A stretch of 33,844 bases of DNA, taken from NCBI GenBank assembly GCA_023264735.1, contig JAHFVD010000024.1:61470-95313 (forward strand), written 5' to 3'. This DNA is from Mycobacterium sp. GTDB taxonomy: Bacteria > Actinomycetota > Actinomycetes > Mycobacteriales > Mycobacteriaceae. Position numbers and translations under genes: made by a program. How positions within the stretch are numbered: position 1 is the first letter of the stretch; each line of letters opens with the position of its first letter. Positions 24,543-33,560 of this stretch are shown here, piece after piece. A model generated the notes under the pieces. That model saw nothing but the letters and a program-made list of their open reading frames with translations. It was not told the DNA's origin and ran no database searches.

Positions 24543-26296
24543 TAATACTTACGCTCCATCGGCTCGTAGCGGGTCTGCACCACGGGTTTGTAGTCCAGCC
24601 GGATATCGCTCAGCAGATCCAGACCGTCCTTGTACGCCATCGTGTGCCGCATGTAGTTGGTGTCGTCGCGGTTGGGGTAGTCCTCGCGGGCATGCCCGCC
24701 GCGGGATTCCTTGCGGTTCAACGCGCCGACGACGGTGACCTCGGCCAACTCCAGCAGGAAGCCCAGTTCGATGGCCTCCAGCAGATCGCTGTTGTAGCGC
24801 TTTCCCTTGTCGTGCACGGTGATTCGGGAATACCGTTCCTTCAGGGTGTGGATATCGGTGAGCGCCTGCTTAAGTGTCTCCTCGGTGCGGAACACCGCGG
24901 CGTTGTTGTCCATCGACTGCTGCAGCTCACCGCGGATGTCGGCGACGCGCTCGTTGCCGTGCTCGCTCAGGATGTCGGAGACCCAGTTCACCACCATGCC
25001 GGCCGGCGCCTCCGGCAGGTCGACGAAGTCGTGGCTCATCGCGTAGTTGGCGGCGGAGATGCCTGCGCGGCGGCCGAACACGTTGATGTCCAACAGCGAG
25101 TTGGTGCCCAGCCGGTTGGCGCCGTGCACGGATACGCACGCGCACTCGCCCGCAGCGTACAACCCCGGCACCGTTGTGGTGTTGTCGCGCAACACTTGTC
25201 CGGTGATCGTGGTCGGGATGCCGCCCATGACGTAGTGGCAGGTCGGGTAGACGGGCACCAGTTCGGTGACCGGGTCGACGCCCAGGTAGGTACGGGCGAA
25301 CTCGGTGATATCGGGCAGCTTGGCCTCGAGCACGTCCTCGCCGAGGTGGCGCACGTCGATGTAGACGTAGTCCTTGTGCGGGCCCGCGCCGCGGCCTTCG
25401 AGCACTTCGAGCACCATCGAGCGGGCGACGATGTCACGCGGGGCCAGGTCGACGATCGTGGGGGCGTAGCGCTCCATGAACCGCTCGCCCTCACCATTGA
25501 GCAGCCGGCCGCCCTCGCCGCGGACGGCCTCGGAGATGAGGATTCCCAGGCCGGCCAGACCGGTCGGATGGAACTGGTGAAACTCCATGTCCTCCAAGGG
25601 AAGTCCCTTGCGGAAGACGATGCCCAGGCCGTCACCGGTCAGCGTGTGGGCATTCGAGGTGGTCTTGTACATCCGGCCCGAGCCGCCGGTGGCGAAGACG
25701 ATGGCCTTGGCGTGGAAGATGTGGATGTCTCCGGTCGCCAGCTCGTAGGCGATGACGCCGGTGGCCACCGGACCGCTCGGGGTCTCGGTCAAAGCCAGGT
25801 CAAGGGCATAGAACTCGTTGAAGAACTGCACGTCGTGTTTGACGCAGTTTTGGTAGAGCGTCTGCAGGATCATGTGGCCGGTGCGGTCGGCGGCGTAACA
25901 GGCGCGGCGCACCGGTGCCTTGCCGTGGTCGCGGGTATGCCCGCCGAAGCGGCGCTGGTCGATGCGGCCCTCGGGGGTGCGGTTGAACGGCATCCCCATC
26001 TTCTCGAGGTCGAGCACCGCGTCGATGGCTTCCTTGCACATGATCTCGACGGCGTCCTGGTCGGCGAGATAGTCGCCACCCTTGACGGTGTCGAAGGTGT
26101 GCCACTCCCAGTTGTCCTCTTCGACATTGGCCAGTGCGGCGCACATGCCGCCCTGGGCCGCGCCGGTGTGGGAACGCGTCGGGTACAGCTTGGTCAGCAC
26201 CGCGGTCCGCACCCGCGGGCCCGCCTCGACGGCAGCGCGCATGCCTGCTCCGCCTGCGCCGACGATGACCACGTCGTAGCGGTGTTCGGTAATCAT
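24542..26296 (-). CDS. sdhA: Succinate dehydrogenase flavoprotein subunit SdhA
   Basis: 584 aa. It oxidises succinate to fumarate in the TCA cycle and respiratory chain. FAD-binding Rossmann start IVGAGGAGMRAA at 11-22; H43 in RSHTGAAQGG should carry covalent FAD. Substrate and proton-transfer positions match E. coli numbering closely: H243 in QFHPTG, R287 in APRDIVARS, H354 in YPTCHYVMGG and R395 in HGANRLGTNS. GAGG lies 5 nt before ATG 26296, and sdhD ends 13 nt upstream. The next gene sdhB overlaps by one base. No anomalies. Confidence 0.97.
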   Translation of the reverse strand: MITEHRYDVVIVGAGGAGMRAAVEAGPRVRTAVLTKLYPTRSHTGAAQGGMCAALANVEEDNWEWHTFDTVKGGDYLADQDAVEIMCKEAIDAVLDLEKMGMPFNRTPEGRIDQRRFGGHTRDHGKAPVRRACYAADRTGHMILQTLYQNCVKHDVQFFNEFYALDLALTETPSGPVATGVIAYELATGDIHIFHAKAIVFATGGSGRMYKTTSNAHTLTGDGLGIVFRKGLPLEDMEFHQFHPTGLAGLGILISEAVRGEGGRLLNGEGERFMERYAPTIVDLAPRDIVARSMVLEVLEGRGAGPHKDYVYIDVRHLGEDVLEAKLPDITEFARTYLGVDPVTELVPVYPTCHYVMGGIPTTITGQVLRDNTTTVPGLYAAGECACVSVHGANRLGTNSLLDINVFGRRAGISAANYAMSHDFVDLPEAPAGMVVNWVSDILSEHGNERVADIRGELQQSMDNNAAVFRTEETLKQALTDIHTLKERYSRITVHDKGKRYNSDLLEAIELGFLLELAEVTVVGALNRKESRGGHAREDYPNRDDTNYMRHTMAYKDGLDLLSDIRLDYKPVVQTRYEPMERKY

Positions 26297-26309
26297 TTTC
26301 GCCTCGGAC

Positions 26310-26771
26310 TCAGGAGATGTTCGGATCGAAGGTCAGCAGCACGTAGGTCCCCACCACCAACACGATGAGTAGCGAGACCACCAACAGCGAGTTGAGCCAG
26401 AACTTGGTGGAGTCCTTGCGTGCGTAGTCGCCGATGATTGTGCGGATCCCGTTGCCGCCGTGCAGCTGAGCCAGCCACAACAGCAGCAGATCCCAGGTCT
26501 GCCAGAACGGCGAGGCCCAGCGCTGGGCGACGTAGTTGAAGTCGATGCGGTAGACGCCGCCGTCCCACATCAACCCGATGAACAGGTGTCCCAGCGCCAG
26601 GAAAATCAGGACGACGCCCGAGAACCGCATGAACAGCCAGGCGTACTTCTCGAAGTTGGGCATACCGCCGCGGCGGCGCGGGGTGCGCGGATTGTCCAGC
26701 CCGGCTGGACGGTCGTGGCTGCGCTCCAGGATGGGGGCCGGCGGGCCGAGCCGGTTCTCGGGCGCGCTCAT
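26310..26771 (-). CDS. sdhD: Succinate dehydrogenase membrane anchor SdhD
   Basis: 153 aa. A polar Pro/Arg-rich N terminus (1-40) leads to three membrane helices at about 44-68, 88-115 and 127-147. H104 within QLHGGNGIRTII follows the HxxNGxR pattern of heme b ligands in succinate:quinone oxidoreductase anchors; H62 in the first helix could be a second candidate. It should form the quinone site and membrane anchor with SdhC. ATG 26771 overlaps the sdhC stop as ATGA. The frame is open for 38 codons before it but only inside sdhC. Confidence 0.93.
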   Translation of the reverse strand: MSAPENRLGPPAPILERSHDRPAGLDNPRTPRRRGGMPNFEKYAWLFMRFSGVVLIFLALGHLFIGLMWDGGVYRIDFNYVAQRWASPFWQTWDLLLLWLAQLHGGNGIRTIIGDYARKDSTKFWLNSLLVVSLLIVLVVGTYVLLTFDPNIS

Positions 26772-27190
26772 CCGAATCGCTCCGCCATGTGCATGCCGAT
26801 GATCACCAGCGAGGGCACCATCACCAGCAGCCAGATCCCGGCCACCGCCCACAGCATCTGGCGCTGATAGCGCGGTCCCTTCCACCAGAAGTCGATGAGG
26901 ATGATCCGCACGCCGTTGAGTGCGTGATAGAGCAGCGCGGCCACCAGGCCGATCTCCATCAGTCCGACGATCGGCGACTTATAGGTCTCGACGACCTCGT
27001 TGTAGGCCTGCGGGCTGACCCGGACCAGAGCGGTGTCGAGGACGTGGACGAACAGGAAGAAGAAGATCGTCGCGCCGGTGATGCGGTGCAGCACCCACGA
27101 CCACATTCCGGGGTCGCCGCGATAAAGGGTGCGCCGTCGTCGAGTCGACTTATCGCGCGGGCCCGGCACGACCGGTGCCGCTGTACTCAT
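26768..27190 (-). CDS. sdhC: Succinate dehydrogenase cytochrome b subunit SdhC
   Basis: 140 aa, three membrane helices at about 36-56, 75-99 and 112-134. The family signature SWVLHRITG (31-39) is intact, and H89 in YHALNGVRIILID is the expected heme b ligand; H49 lies in helix 1. First gene of the sdh operon. ATG 27190 is fixed by GGAGG 5 nt upstream; an open frame of 52 codons above it is non-coding. The leader to the probable start of transcription is about 29 nt. Together with SdhD, A and B it feeds succinate electrons into menaquinone. Confidence 0.94.
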   Translation of the reverse strand: MSTAAPVVPGPRDKSTRRRRTLYRGDPGMWSWVLHRITGATIFFFLFVHVLDTALVRVSPQAYNEVVETYKSPIVGLMEIGLVAALLYHALNGVRIILIDFWWKGPRYQRQMLWAVAGIWLLVMVPSLVIIGMHMAERFG

Positions 27191-27195
27191 CAGCG

Positions 27196-27231
27196 CCTCC
27201 AACACCATCGCCATAGTTTGGGTGGACTCTA
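27196..27231 (-). promoter_or_regulatory. sdh operon -10 candidate and sdhC ribosome binding site
   Basis: On the minus strand TAGAGT (27231-27226) is a TANNNT -10 candidate and GGAGG (27200-27196) lies 5 nt before the sdhC ATG. The -35 region is unclear; TTTGCA lies 17 nt upstream of the hexamer. Confidence 0.5.
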
Positions 27232-27371
27232 GCGCCGTTTTTGGGGTGCAAAGAACTACCGTGCAGAGATAAGAGGGGGCTACGGGCGCCGATTTGGCCG
27301 GGTAGCCGCCGCTGGGCAAGTCCGGTGAGGCGGTTGGTGAATGCATTCAGTACGGGTGTGGTGAGCGGCAC

Positions 27372-27785
27372 ATGGTTGCCGAGAATGAATGGAAGTCATT
27401 GCGTGCCAAGGCTATTGAGGTATCGCATCATGCCTACGCGCCCTACTCGGGGTTTCCGGTCGGGGCGGCCGGCCTGGTTGACGACGGTCGCGTCGTCACC
27501 GGCTGCAATGTGGAAAATGTCTCATATGGCCTAGGTCTCTGTGCCGAATGCGCAGTGGTCTGCGCCCTGATTTCGGGCGGCGGTGGACGGCTGCTCGCGG
27601 TGGCGGTGGTGGATGCCACCGGGTCGGCTTTGATGCCGTGCGGACGTTGCAGGCAGCTGCTTCTCGAACACGGTGGGCCGGAGCTGCTGGTCGATCACGC
27701 ACGCCGCCCGCGCCGGCTGGCGGAGCTGTTGCCGGACGCCTTCGGTCCCGACGATCTGGCCCGGGTGGAGCGGGAAAAGCCGTGA
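27372..27785 (+). CDS. cdd: Cytidine deaminase
   Basis: 137 aa, small tetrameric-type cytidine deaminase that converts cytidine and deoxycytidine to uridine and deoxyuridine. The zinc and catalytic residues are C57-A-E59 (CAEC, with E59 the proton shuttle) and C90, C93 in PCGRCRQ. NVENVSYG at 46-53 binds the nucleoside. It closely matches M. tuberculosis Rv3315c. It is divergent from sdhC and the first gene of the salvage operon; its stop overlaps the deoA start as GTGA. No clear promoter or strong ribosome site is visible before ATG 27372. Confidence 0.95.
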   Translation: MVAENEWKSLRAKAIEVSHHAYAPYSGFPVGAAGLVDDGRVVTGCNVENVSYGLGLCAECAVVCALISGGGGRLLAVAVVDATGSALMPCGRCRQLLLEHGGPELLVDHARRPRRLAELLPDAFGPDDLARVEREKP

Positions 27786-29083
27786 CGGAGTTCACATTCG
27801 ACGCTCCCACAGTCATTCGGGCCAAGCGCGACGGCCTCCGGTTGACCGACGAGGCCATCGACTGGGTGATCGACGCGTATACCCATGGCGGGGTGGCCGA
27901 CGAGCAGATGTCGGCGCTGCTGATGGCGATCTTCCTGCGCGGGATGGATCGCGGTGAGATCTCCCGGTGGACTTTCGCGATGATCGCCTCGGGCGAGAAG
28001 CTGGACTTCAGCGATCTGCGCCGTGACGGTCGTCGGCTGCCGACGGTGGACAAACACTCCACCGGTGGGGTGGGCGACAAGATCACCATTCCCTTGGTCG
28101 CCGTCATCGCGGCGTGCGGTGCGGCGGTTCCGCAGGCCGCGGGCCGCGGTCTTGGGCATACCGGCGGCACTCTCGACAAGCTGGAGTCGATACCCGGATT
28201 CACCGCCGAGATCACCAAAACCCAAGTCCGTCAGCAGTTGTTGGAGATCGGGGCGGCCATTTTCGCCGCCGGCGAGCTGGCGCCCGCGGACCGCAAGATC
28301 TATGCACTGCGTGATGTCACGGGCACGGTGGAGTCGTTGCCGTTGATTGCCAGTTCGGTGATGAGCAAAAAGCTGGCCGAGGGCGCTGACGCTCTGGTGC
28401 TCGATGTGAAGGTCGGCCGCGGGGCGTTTCTGAAGACCGAAGCCGAATCCCGGGAGCTGGCGGCCACGATGGTGGAGCTGGGTCTGGCCCAAGGTGTGCC
28501 GACGCGGGCGGTGCTGACCGATATGGACATCCCGCTGGGCCGCGCGGTAGGCAACGCCATCGAGGTCGCCGAGTCCCTGGAGGTGCTCGCCGGTGGCGGC
28601 CCCGACGACGTTGTGGAGCTGACCATCCGCTTAGCGGTCGAGATGCTGGATCTCGCCGGCATCGACGGCCGCGATCCCGCGCAGACACTGCGCGACGGCA
28701 CCGCGATGGACCGCTTCCGGGCACTCGTTGCCGCCCAGGGCGGTGATGTTCACGCACAGCTTCCGATCGGTAGTCATTCCGAGACCGTGCTGGCACCTCG
28801 AGGCGGCACAATGGGGGACATCAACGCGATGGCAATGGGGCTGACGGTGTGGCGGCTCGGCGCTGGCCGGGCCCACCCGGGCGAACGCGTGCAATCCGGC
28901 GCAGGCGTGCGCATCCACCGCCGCCCCGGCGAGCCGGTTTCCGCTGGTGAGCCACTCTTCACGCTGTATACCGACAACCCGCAGCGGCTGCCCGCCGCGA
29001 TGGGCGAACTCGACGGGTCCTGGACCGTCGTCGACACCTGCCCACCGGAGCCCCGCCCCCTGATCATCGATCGGATCGGCTGA
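27782..29083 (+). CDS. deoA: Thymidine/pyrimidine-nucleoside phosphorylase
   Basis: 433 aa. It splits thymidine or deoxyuridine (possibly uridine) with phosphate, giving base and sugar 1-phosphate. The phosphate/nucleoside-binding block [10 protein letters not shown] at 91-100 and the family signature [15 protein letters not shown] at 121-135 are present, and [20 protein letters not shown] follows near 199-218. The GTG start at 27782 overlaps the cdd stop (GTGA), and its stop overlaps the add start (TGATG). The open frame 78 codons longer inside cdd is not credible. It takes over the deoxyuridine that Cdd produces. Equivalent to Rv3314c. Confidence 0.95.
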   Translation: MTEFTFDAPTVIRAKRDGLRLTDEAIDWVIDAYTHGGVADEQMSALLMAIFLRGMDRGEISRWTFAMIASGEKLDFSDLRRDGRRLPTVDKHSTGGVGDKITIPLVAVIAACGAAVPQAAGRGLGHTGGTLDKLESIPGFTAEITKTQVRQQLLEIGAAIFAAGELAPADRKIYALRDVTGTVESLPLIASSVMSKKLAEGADALVLDVKVGRGAFLKTEAESRELAATMVELGLAQGVPTRAVLTDMDIPLGRAVGNAIEVAESLEVLAGGGPDDVVELTIRLAVEMLDLAGIDGRDPAQTLRDGTAMDRFRALVAAQGGDVHAQLPIGSHSETVLAPRGGTMGDINAMAMGLTVWRLGAGRAHPGERVQSGAGVRIHRRPGEPVSAGEPLFTLYTDNPQRLPAAMGELDGSWTVVDTCPPEPRPLIIDRIG

Positions 29084-30171
29084 TGCCCACCCCGCTGACT
29101 CTCGCGATGATCGGTCGAGCGCCCAAGGCGCTGCTGCACGATCACCTCGACGGCGGGCTGCGCCCGGCCACCGTCCTCGAGATCGCCGAGCAGATCGGCT
29201 ACGACGGCCTGCCCGCCACCGACGAGGCCTCGCTGGCCGCCTGGTTTCGCACCGCGGCGCACAGCGGGTCGCTGGTGCGCTACCTCGAACCGTTCGCGCA
29301 CACCGTCGCGGTCATGCAGACCGCCGAGTCGCTGCACCGGGTGGCCTTCGAATGCGTCGAGGACCTGGCCGCCGACAACGTGGTGTACGCCGAGGTGCGC
29401 TTCGCGCCCGAACTGCACATCGACCGCGGGCTGGCCCTCGACGAGGTAGTGGATGCGGTGCTGGCCGGTTTCGCCGACGGCGAGAAGGCCGCCGCCGCGG
29501 CCGGCCGGCCGATCGTGGTGCGCTGCCTGGTGACCGCGATGCGGCACGCCGCTCGATCCCGGGGGATCGCCGAACTGGCGATCCGGTTCCGCGACAGGGG
29601 AGTGGTGGGATTCGACATCGCCGGCGCCGAGGCCGGCTACCCGCCGACGCGTCACCTCGACGCGTTCGAGTACATGCGAACCAACAACGCGCGCTTCACC
29701 ATTCACGCCGGTGAGGCGTTCGGACTGCCGTCCATTCACGAAGCCCTGGCCTACTGCGGAGCCGATCGCCTCGGCCATGGCGTCCGCATCGTGGACGATA
29801 TCGAGGTGCTGGCCGACGGCACGGCCAGGCTGGGGCCGCTGGCCGCGATCCTGCGCGACAAACGGATTCCGCTGGAGATGTGCCCGAGTTCCAATGTGCA
29901 GACCGGCGCGGTGGACAGTATCGCCAGCCATCCCTTCGACCTGCTGGCCCGGCTGCGATTCCGGGTCACGGTCAACACCGACAACCGCTTGATGAGCGAC
30001 ACCACGATGAGCCAGGAGATGCTGCGCCTGGTCGAGGCATTCGGCTACGGGTGGAGTGATCTCGAGCGCTTCACGATCAACGCGATGAAGTCGGCGTTCA
30101 TCCACTTCGACGAGCGTCTGGCCATCATCGACGACGTGATCAAGCCGCGCTATGCCGTGCTGATCGGCTGA
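29083..30171 (+). CDS. add: Adenosine deaminase
   Basis: 362 aa, zinc-dependent. It deaminates adenosine and deoxyadenosine to inosine and deoxyinosine. Metal and catalytic residues: H19 and H21 in LLHDHLDG, H208 in [10 protein letters not shown]211, H232 in RLGHGVRI, and D300 in VNTDNRLMS. Matches M. tuberculosis Rv3313c. The ATG shares its A with the deoA stop, so the three salvage genes cdd-deoA-add form one coupled operon. A hairpin with a following T-rich tract lies 16 nt after the stop. Confidence 0.96.
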   Translation: MPTPLTLAMIGRAPKALLHDHLDGGLRPATVLEIAEQIGYDGLPATDEASLAAWFRTAAHSGSLVRYLEPFAHTVAVMQTAESLHRVAFECVEDLAADNVVYAEVRFAPELHIDRGLALDEVVDAVLAGFADGEKAAAAAGRPIVVRCLVTAMRHAARSRGIAELAIRFRDRGVVGFDIAGAEAGYPPTRHLDAFEYMRTNNARFTIHAGEAFGLPSIHEALAYCGADRLGHGVRIVDDIEVLADGTARLGPLAAILRDKRIPLEMCPSSNVQTGAVDSIASHPFDLLARLRFRVTVNTDNRLMSDTTMSQEMLRLVEAFGYGWSDLERFTINAMKSAFIHFDERLAIIDDVIKPRYAVLIG

Positions 30172-30186
30172 CGCGACCTAGATGTG

Positions 30187-30229
30187 GCCCGGCATTCCAA
30201 CCATGCCCGGCTGCCGCCGCCCTTTTGTT
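30187..30229 (+). terminator. Probable terminator of the cdd-deoA-add operon
   Basis: GCCCGGCAT (30187-30195) and ATGCCCGGC (30203-30211) form a 9-position stem with one C-C mismatch around a 7-nt loop. A T-rich stretch (30222-30229, TTTTGTTT) follows 10 nt later, further than in a textbook intrinsic terminator. The position just after add supports the call. Confidence 0.5.
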
Positions 30230-30362
30230 TGCTCCGTCGTGGCATGTAGCTATGCACACCGGGCGTGTTTTTCGGAGGGGGCGTACGCTCCGATTTGCGG
30301 GTCACCGCCCGCCACGAATTGCAGCGCCACCTCGTGATACATGTCCGGGTGTTTGCGCGATG

Positions 30363-30368
30363 TAACTT
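30363..30368 (+). promoter_or_regulatory. Probable -10 element of the mmpL transcript
   Basis: TAACTT lies exactly 6 nt before ATG 30375, consistent with a leaderless mRNA starting at that A. It favours ATG 30375 over the in-frame GTG 30372. The upstream 203-bp gap also contains the add terminator; I see no other gene in it. Confidence 0.55.
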
Positions 30369-30374
30369 GGTGTG

Positions 30375-33300
30375 ATGTCGAAGCGCGCCATTTTGAGGGG
30401 CGTGTCACCACATAGGCTCTTCACGGGCTTGGGTCGGGTGATCGTTCGCCACCCTCTGCTCGTCATTGCGTCTTGGATCGTGCTGGCCGGTGCACTGATG
30501 GTCCTCATCACGCCGCTAGCGGTCGTCGCGGCCCGCCAGCCTCCGGAGATCCTGCCCAAGGACGCTCCCGTGCTGGCCGTCGGCAAGAAGATGCAGGCCG
30601 CGTTCAAGGAGGGCGACGCAGGCAACTTCGCGGCCGTCATTCTCAGCAACGACGGCGGGCTCACGCCTGCTGATGAGGCGGCCTACCGCAATCTCGTCGA
30701 CAAACTGAGGGCCGACACCAAGAACGTCACGTCGATCCAGGATTTCGTGCACACCCCTGAGCTCCGCGACGTGATGACCAGTAAAGACAAAAAGGCGTGG
30801 AGCCTGCCGGTCAGTATGGCCGGAAACATGGGCACCCCGGACGGTCAGGAGTCCTACCGAAACGTTCTCAAGACCGTGAACGAGGCGGCCGCGAATTCGT
30901 CCCTCAAGGTCAACGTCGTCGGTGGGGCCGCGACTTTCGAAGACATGAACGAAATCGGGGCAAGCGACCAGCACATGATCGAGGCCGCGACCGTCCTGCT
31001 GGTTTTCTCGATCCTCCTGCTGGTGTATCGCAGCCTCATAGCGATGCTCATGCCGCTGGTCACGATCGGCGTCTCGTTTGTGGTGGCGCAACAGCTGGTG
31101 GCCGGTCTCGGCGAACTGGGCCTGGCGCTGGGCCCCCAGACGATGATGCTGATGGTCGGCATGATCATGGGCGCAGGCGTCGACTACGGGGTCTTCCTGT
31201 ATAGCCGTTATCAGGAACTCATCAAGGCTGGGTTGGTGTCCGACCAGGCGTTGGTCGAGGCGCTGACGTCGATAGGTGAGGTGATCGCCGGTTCGGCGGG
31301 CACCGTCGCCATCACCTTCCTGGGCATTTCGTTCACCAAGCTGGCCATCTTCGCCGCCGTGGGACCCGCCCTCGCGGTGACCGTCACCGTCGGCTTCCTA
31401 TCGGCGATCACGTTTCTGCCGGCCCTGATCGTGCTCGCGGGCAGGCGCGGTTGGATCAAACCTCGCCGTGACTTGACCGGTCGATTCTGGCGACGATCCG
31501 GCATCCACATTGTTCGTCGGCCTGTTTCCTATCTGGTGACCAGCCTCGTCATCCTTGGCGCGCTCGCAGCCTGCGCGTTGCTGACCAGGTTCAATTACGA
31601 CGACCGAAAGAACTTGCCCGAGGATTCTGCGGGCAACCGCGCCTACGAGGTGATGGACAAGCACTTTCCGATCAGCAGCACGCTGCAGCAGTTCCTGTTC
31701 ATCCAATCGCCCAACGACTTGCGCACGCCGAAGGCGCTGGCCGATATGGAGCAGATGGCCGCGCGTATTGCCCAGCTGCCGGATATCGACATGGTCCGCG
31801 GCATCACCCGGCCGACCGGCCAGGTGCTTGAGCAGGCCAAAACCACCTACCAGGCCGGAGAAGTGGGCAGCAAGCTGGGCGAGGCATCCAACCTGATTCG
31901 CACCAACGACGACAGCCTCAACTTGTTGACGGGGGGCGCGGGGAAGATGGCCGACGTCCTGGGCCAGATTCGCGCTCAGGTGATCGGGTCGATTGCCAGC
32001 GTCCGTGGGTTGACCAGCGCACTTGATGCCATGTCGCAGAAGTTCGGCGGGTCCAAGACCCTGGATCAGATCGACAAGACCGCCTCGCTGGTGACCAACA
32101 TGCGGACCCTGGGCGACTCCTTAGGGCTGAGTATCCTGAAGGTCACGAGCATCAGCGACTGGGCAACGCCGATGGTCAACGCCTTGAACGTCAGTCCGCA
32201 GTGCGACGCTGACCCGGAGTGCGTCGCCTCGCGGTCCGACCTGCAGAAGATCGTCGACGTCAGTAACACCGAGGCGGTGCACTCGATCGAAGAATTCGCG
32301 CGTGAATTGTCGGCCACCGAGGGATCGCAGAAACTCGACGACGCCGTCCACACGCTGAGCCAGAACGTCCAGAAGGCTACGGCGGCAGCGCGTGCGCTCG
32401 GGGTAGGCCAGCCGGGCGGTGTCGAGCGACGGCTCAACGAAGCCGTTGCCGGTGCCAACCAACTCGCCGACGGAAGTCGTCAACTCGCGCTGGGTGTTCA
32501 GACGCTCGTCGACCAGACCAGAAATCTCGGGCAGGGTCTGGATCAGGCATCGTCGTTCCTGCTGGCGATGAAACGGGAGGCAGCGGACCCGCCGATGTCG
32601 GGTTTCTACATCCCGCCGCAGGTCCTGACGATGGATGAGTTCAAGAAGGCCGCCAAATTGTTCGTCTCCGAGGATGGCCATTCCGCGCGATACCTCGTTC
32701 AGACCGCGCTCAATCCGTTCAGTACCGAGGCGATGAATCAGGTTCAGGCGATCGTCGCCACCGCGAACGCCGCACGGCCCAATACGCAGCTGGCCGGTGC
32801 CGAGATCTCAATGGTCGGCTTTTCGTCGGTCAACGCTAACATCCGGGATTTCTACAATGCGGATGTTCGGTACATCATGATCATGACGTTGGTCGTGGTG
32901 TTCCTGATCCTGGTAGTGCTCTTGCGTGCGCTGGTCGCGCCTCTGTATCTGGTGATTTCCGTGGTCATCTCGTACGCGGCCGCGCTCGGTATCGGTGTCG
33001 TGATGTTCCAATTCATTCTCGGCCAGCAAATGTCGTGGGCCGTGCCGGGACTGGCGTTCATGGTGCTCGTGGCCGTGGGTGCCGACTACAACCTGCTGCT
33101 GATTTCCCGGATCCGCGATGAGGCGAAATACGGCGTGCGGTCCGCGGTCATCCGCACGATCGGCGCGACGGGCGGCGTCGTGACCTCCGCGGGTCTGATC
33201 TTCGCGGCATCCATGCTTGCCCTGACCGTCAGCAGCCTCCTCACCGCGGTGCAACTGGGCTTCGTAATCGGTGTCGGCCTCCTGCTGGACACCTTCCTGG

Positions 33301-33542
33301 TGCGCACCATCACCGTGCCGGCGACCTGCGTACTCGTAGGCAACGCCAACTGGTGGCCGTCCAAGCCGCCGCGAGTCAAGATCGCGGCCGCGAAGTTGGC
33401 TGCCGCGGCGGCTGCGGCCTCTGCTGCCTCCGCGTCTGCCGTTGCGGTTCTCGACGACGAACTCGATGGGACGGTCGAAGAAGTGCCCGACGAGGTGGAC
33501 GAGGACGAGCCTCCTACCGACTTCCACTTCGAAGTCGAGTAG
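30375..33542 (+). CDS. MmpL family RND transporter
   Basis: 1055 aa. MmpL proteins export lipids or siderophores to the mycobacterial envelope using the proton gradient. Layout: helix 1 at about 26-48, first periplasmic domain to about 195, helices 2-6 to about 360, helix 7 near 385-402, a large second domain to about 830, helices 8-12 to about 990, then a cytoplasmic tail. The proton-relay Asp-Tyr pairs are D270-Y271 (GAGVDYGVFLYSRYQE) and D904-Y905 (GADYNLLLISRIRDE). The second domain has a long heptad-like stretch around 490-720 with a close cysteine pair C610/C616, as in MmpL4/5-type proteins. The tail is Ala-rich then strongly acidic. No mmpS gene precedes it. Substrate unknown; I do not assign a number. 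Confidence 0.93.
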   Translation: MSKRAILRGVSPHRLFTGLGRVIVRHPLLVIASWIVLAGALMVLITPLAVVAARQPPEILPKDAPVLAVGKKMQAAFKEGDAGNFAAVILSNDGGLTPADEAAYRNLVDKLRADTKNVTSIQDFVHTPELRDVMTSKDKKAWSLPVSMAGNMGTPDGQESYRNVLKTVNEAAANSSLKVNVVGGAATFEDMNEIGASDQHMIEAATVLLVFSILLLVYRSLIAMLMPLVTIGVSFVVAQQLVAGLGELGLALGPQTMMLMVGMIMGAGVDYGVFLYSRYQELIKAGLVSDQALVEALTSIGEVIAGSAGTVAITFLGISFTKLAIFAAVGPALAVTVTVGFLSAITFLPALIVLAGRRGWIKPRRDLTGRFWRRSGIHIVRRPVSYLVTSLVILGALAACALLTRFNYDDRKNLPEDSAGNRAYEVMDKHFPISSTLQQFLFIQSPNDLRTPKALADMEQMAARIAQLPDIDMVRGITRPTGQVLEQAKTTYQAGEVGSKLGEASNLIRTNDDSLNLLTGGAGKMADVLGQIRAQVIGSIASVRGLTSALDAMSQKFGGSKTLDQIDKTASLVTNMRTLGDSLGLSILKVTSISDWATPMVNALNVSPQCDADPECVASRSDLQKIVDVSNTEAVHSIEEFARELSATEGSQKLDDAVHTLSQNVQKATAAARALGVGQPGGVERRLNEAVAGANQLADGSRQLALGVQTLVDQTRNLGQGLDQASSFLLAMKREAADPPMSGFYIPPQVLTMDEFKKAAKLFVSEDGHSARYLVQTALNPFSTEAMNQVQAIVATANAARPNTQLAGAEISMVGFSSVNANIRDFYNADVRYIMIMTLVVVFLILVVLLRALVAPLYLVISVVISYAAALGIGVVMFQFILGQQMSWAVPGLAFMVLVAVGADYNLLLISRIRDEAKYGVRSAVIRTIGATGGVVTSAGLIFAASMLALTVSSLLTAVQLGFVIGVGLLLDTFLVRTITVPATCVLVGNANWWPSKPPRVKIAAAKLAAAAAAASAASASAVAVLDDELDGTVEEVPDEVDEDEPPTDFHFEVE

Positions 33543-33560
33543 TCGTTAAAGCCCAGAGCG

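Noticed and set aside
24509..26368. 619-codon plus-strand open frame opposite sdhA
   Set aside because: Antisense of sdhA with shadow-like composition; no coding evidence.
28774..30105. 443-codon minus-strand open frame opposite add and deoA
   Set aside because: Crosses two genuine salvage genes whose motifs and overlaps are intact.
30240..30300. Small inverted repeats (GCATGTAGCTATGC-like and GCGTACGC) upstream of mmpL
   Set aside because: Short and imperfect or expected at this GC content; no repressor gene nearby to support an operator.
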